In this document: positions 6,416-6,783 of the stretch, piece by piece
How positions within the stretch are numbered: position 1 is the first letter of the stretch
Layout: every line of letters begins with the position of its first letter
Source: Bacillota bacterium
GTDB taxonomy: Bacteria > Bacillota > Clostridia > Acetivibrionales > DTU013
Assembly (NCBI GenBank): GCA_023426125.1
Contig: JAFABI010000081.1
Span: forward strand, 1-6,783
DNA length: 6,783 bases
Direction: 5' to 3'
The notes under the pieces: generated by a model
The model's input: the letters and a program-made list of their open reading frames with translations, nothing else
Databases searched by the model: none
What the model was told of the DNA's origin: nothing
Program-made: the position numbers and the translations under genes

Positions 6416-6517
6416 CCAAACCGATATGTATTCTCTGTTACTAATCCTTCGATTTGGGCTCTATGTTCAGCGCCTTTTCATCAACACTGTCCTTTGCTGT
6501 CTGCCGACTCTTTATAT

Positions 6518-6783
6518 TCACACGGCAACGCTTCGTTCCTGAATTCCACAGCCGGCGCAATGCCCGGCGCATTTCCAAAGCTCGTCCGCCGTATGCTCCC
6601 AAGCCTCGGCGGCATTTCTGCACTTTGCTGAGAGCTCATGCACGTCCTCCGGATTCTGCAGGTCGGTGGAATGGGCGCCGGAGCTCTCCACCATGCCCAC
6701 CAGAGCGTCGGGATTGTCCAGCAGCGGGCAGGGGCGCAAGTGATTTTCATTGAACGGCTGCCCGTCATGGTAGGCCATGAACA
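6518..6783 (-). CDS. Radical SAM protein, C-terminal end only (5' part beyond the window)
   Basis: The frame is open at the right edge and ends with TGA at 6518-6520. The visible residues include DGQPFNENHLRPCPLLDNPD, then a helix-rich stretch ending DELWKCAGHCAGCGIQERSVAV. The QPFNEN...RPCPLLDNPD block is what I recall from the C-terminal, SPASM-like end of the large Firmicute radical SAM proteins to which the gene at 1-874 belongs, so the two are probably paralogues; no overlapping part is visible here to prove it. The methionine at 6778 is internal, not a start. The tail contains a second cysteine cluster, CAGHCAGC (CX3CX2C), which might hold an extra Fe-S cluster. GC is about 62%, well above the synthetase next to it. 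The gap to the synthetase is 117 bp with no terminator seen, so co-transcription is possible. Confidence 0.75.
   Translation of the reverse strand, partial: FMAYHDGQPFNENHLRPCPLLDNPDALVGMVESSGAHSTDLQNPEDVHELSAKCRNAAEAWEHTADELWKCAGHCAGCGIQERSVAV

Noticed and set aside
6481..6768. Minus-strand frames at 6481-6768 and 6441-6623
   Set aside because: They overlap the radical SAM C-terminal frame, which has recognisable family sequence; their Trp/Arg/Pro-rich composition is typical of out-of-frame GC-rich reading.

Overview
This window is a compact, almost wholly minus-strand locus that looks like a low-to-middle-GC Firmicute, most likely an anaerobic member of the Clostridia. The grounds are strong AGGAGG-type ribosome binding sites, tightly packed genes with an ATGA start/stop overlap, and families typical of such genomes (tandem DegV proteins, a hemolysin III/PAQR protein, and large radical SAM proteins with a CX3CX2C motif). 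The genus cannot be told from the sequence alone.

Layout in transcription order (right to left). (1) 6783-6518: the last 88 or so codons of a radical SAM protein whose body lies outside the window. (2) 6400-4670: a full-length long-chain acyl-CoA (or acyl-ACP) synthetase. (3) 4652-4613: a 40-bp broken remnant of the 5' end of a radical SAM gene, lying directly behind the synthetase. (4) 4520-4413: a 35-codon single-helix membrane peptide with a perfect AAGGAGG ribosome binding site. (5) 4311-3469: a PlsC-type lysophospholipid acyltransferase. (6) 3472-2621 and (7) 2606-1734: two divergent DegV/FakB-like fatty-acid-binding proteins. (8) 1698-1024: a hemolysin III/PAQR seven-helix membrane protein. 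(9) 962-929: an intrinsic terminator. (10) 874-1: the first 291 codons of a second radical SAM protein, whose C-terminus lies outside the window.

The central genes form a coherent lipid module. Two DegV proteins can bind free fatty acids, the AMP-binding enzyme activates them, and the acyltransferase puts acyl chains on a glycerophospholipid precursor at the membrane. The PAQR protein and the small membrane peptide may be membrane partners or sensors. No FakA-type fatty acid kinase is present in the window. Radical SAM genes, or pieces of them, occur at three places around this module: before it, inside it and after it. This suggests a lasting link between the radical SAM family and lipid handling here, and past rearrangement. 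The function of the radical SAM proteins is not known from the sequence; a role in lipid modification is only a hypothesis.

Base composition is uneven. By count, 1-600 (radical SAM core) is about 55% GC and 6541-6780 (radical SAM C-terminus) about 62%, while 601-900 is about 43% and the lines counted within the acyltransferase and synthetase are about 27-43%. No tRNA, rRNA, CRISPR array or insertion sequence was seen.
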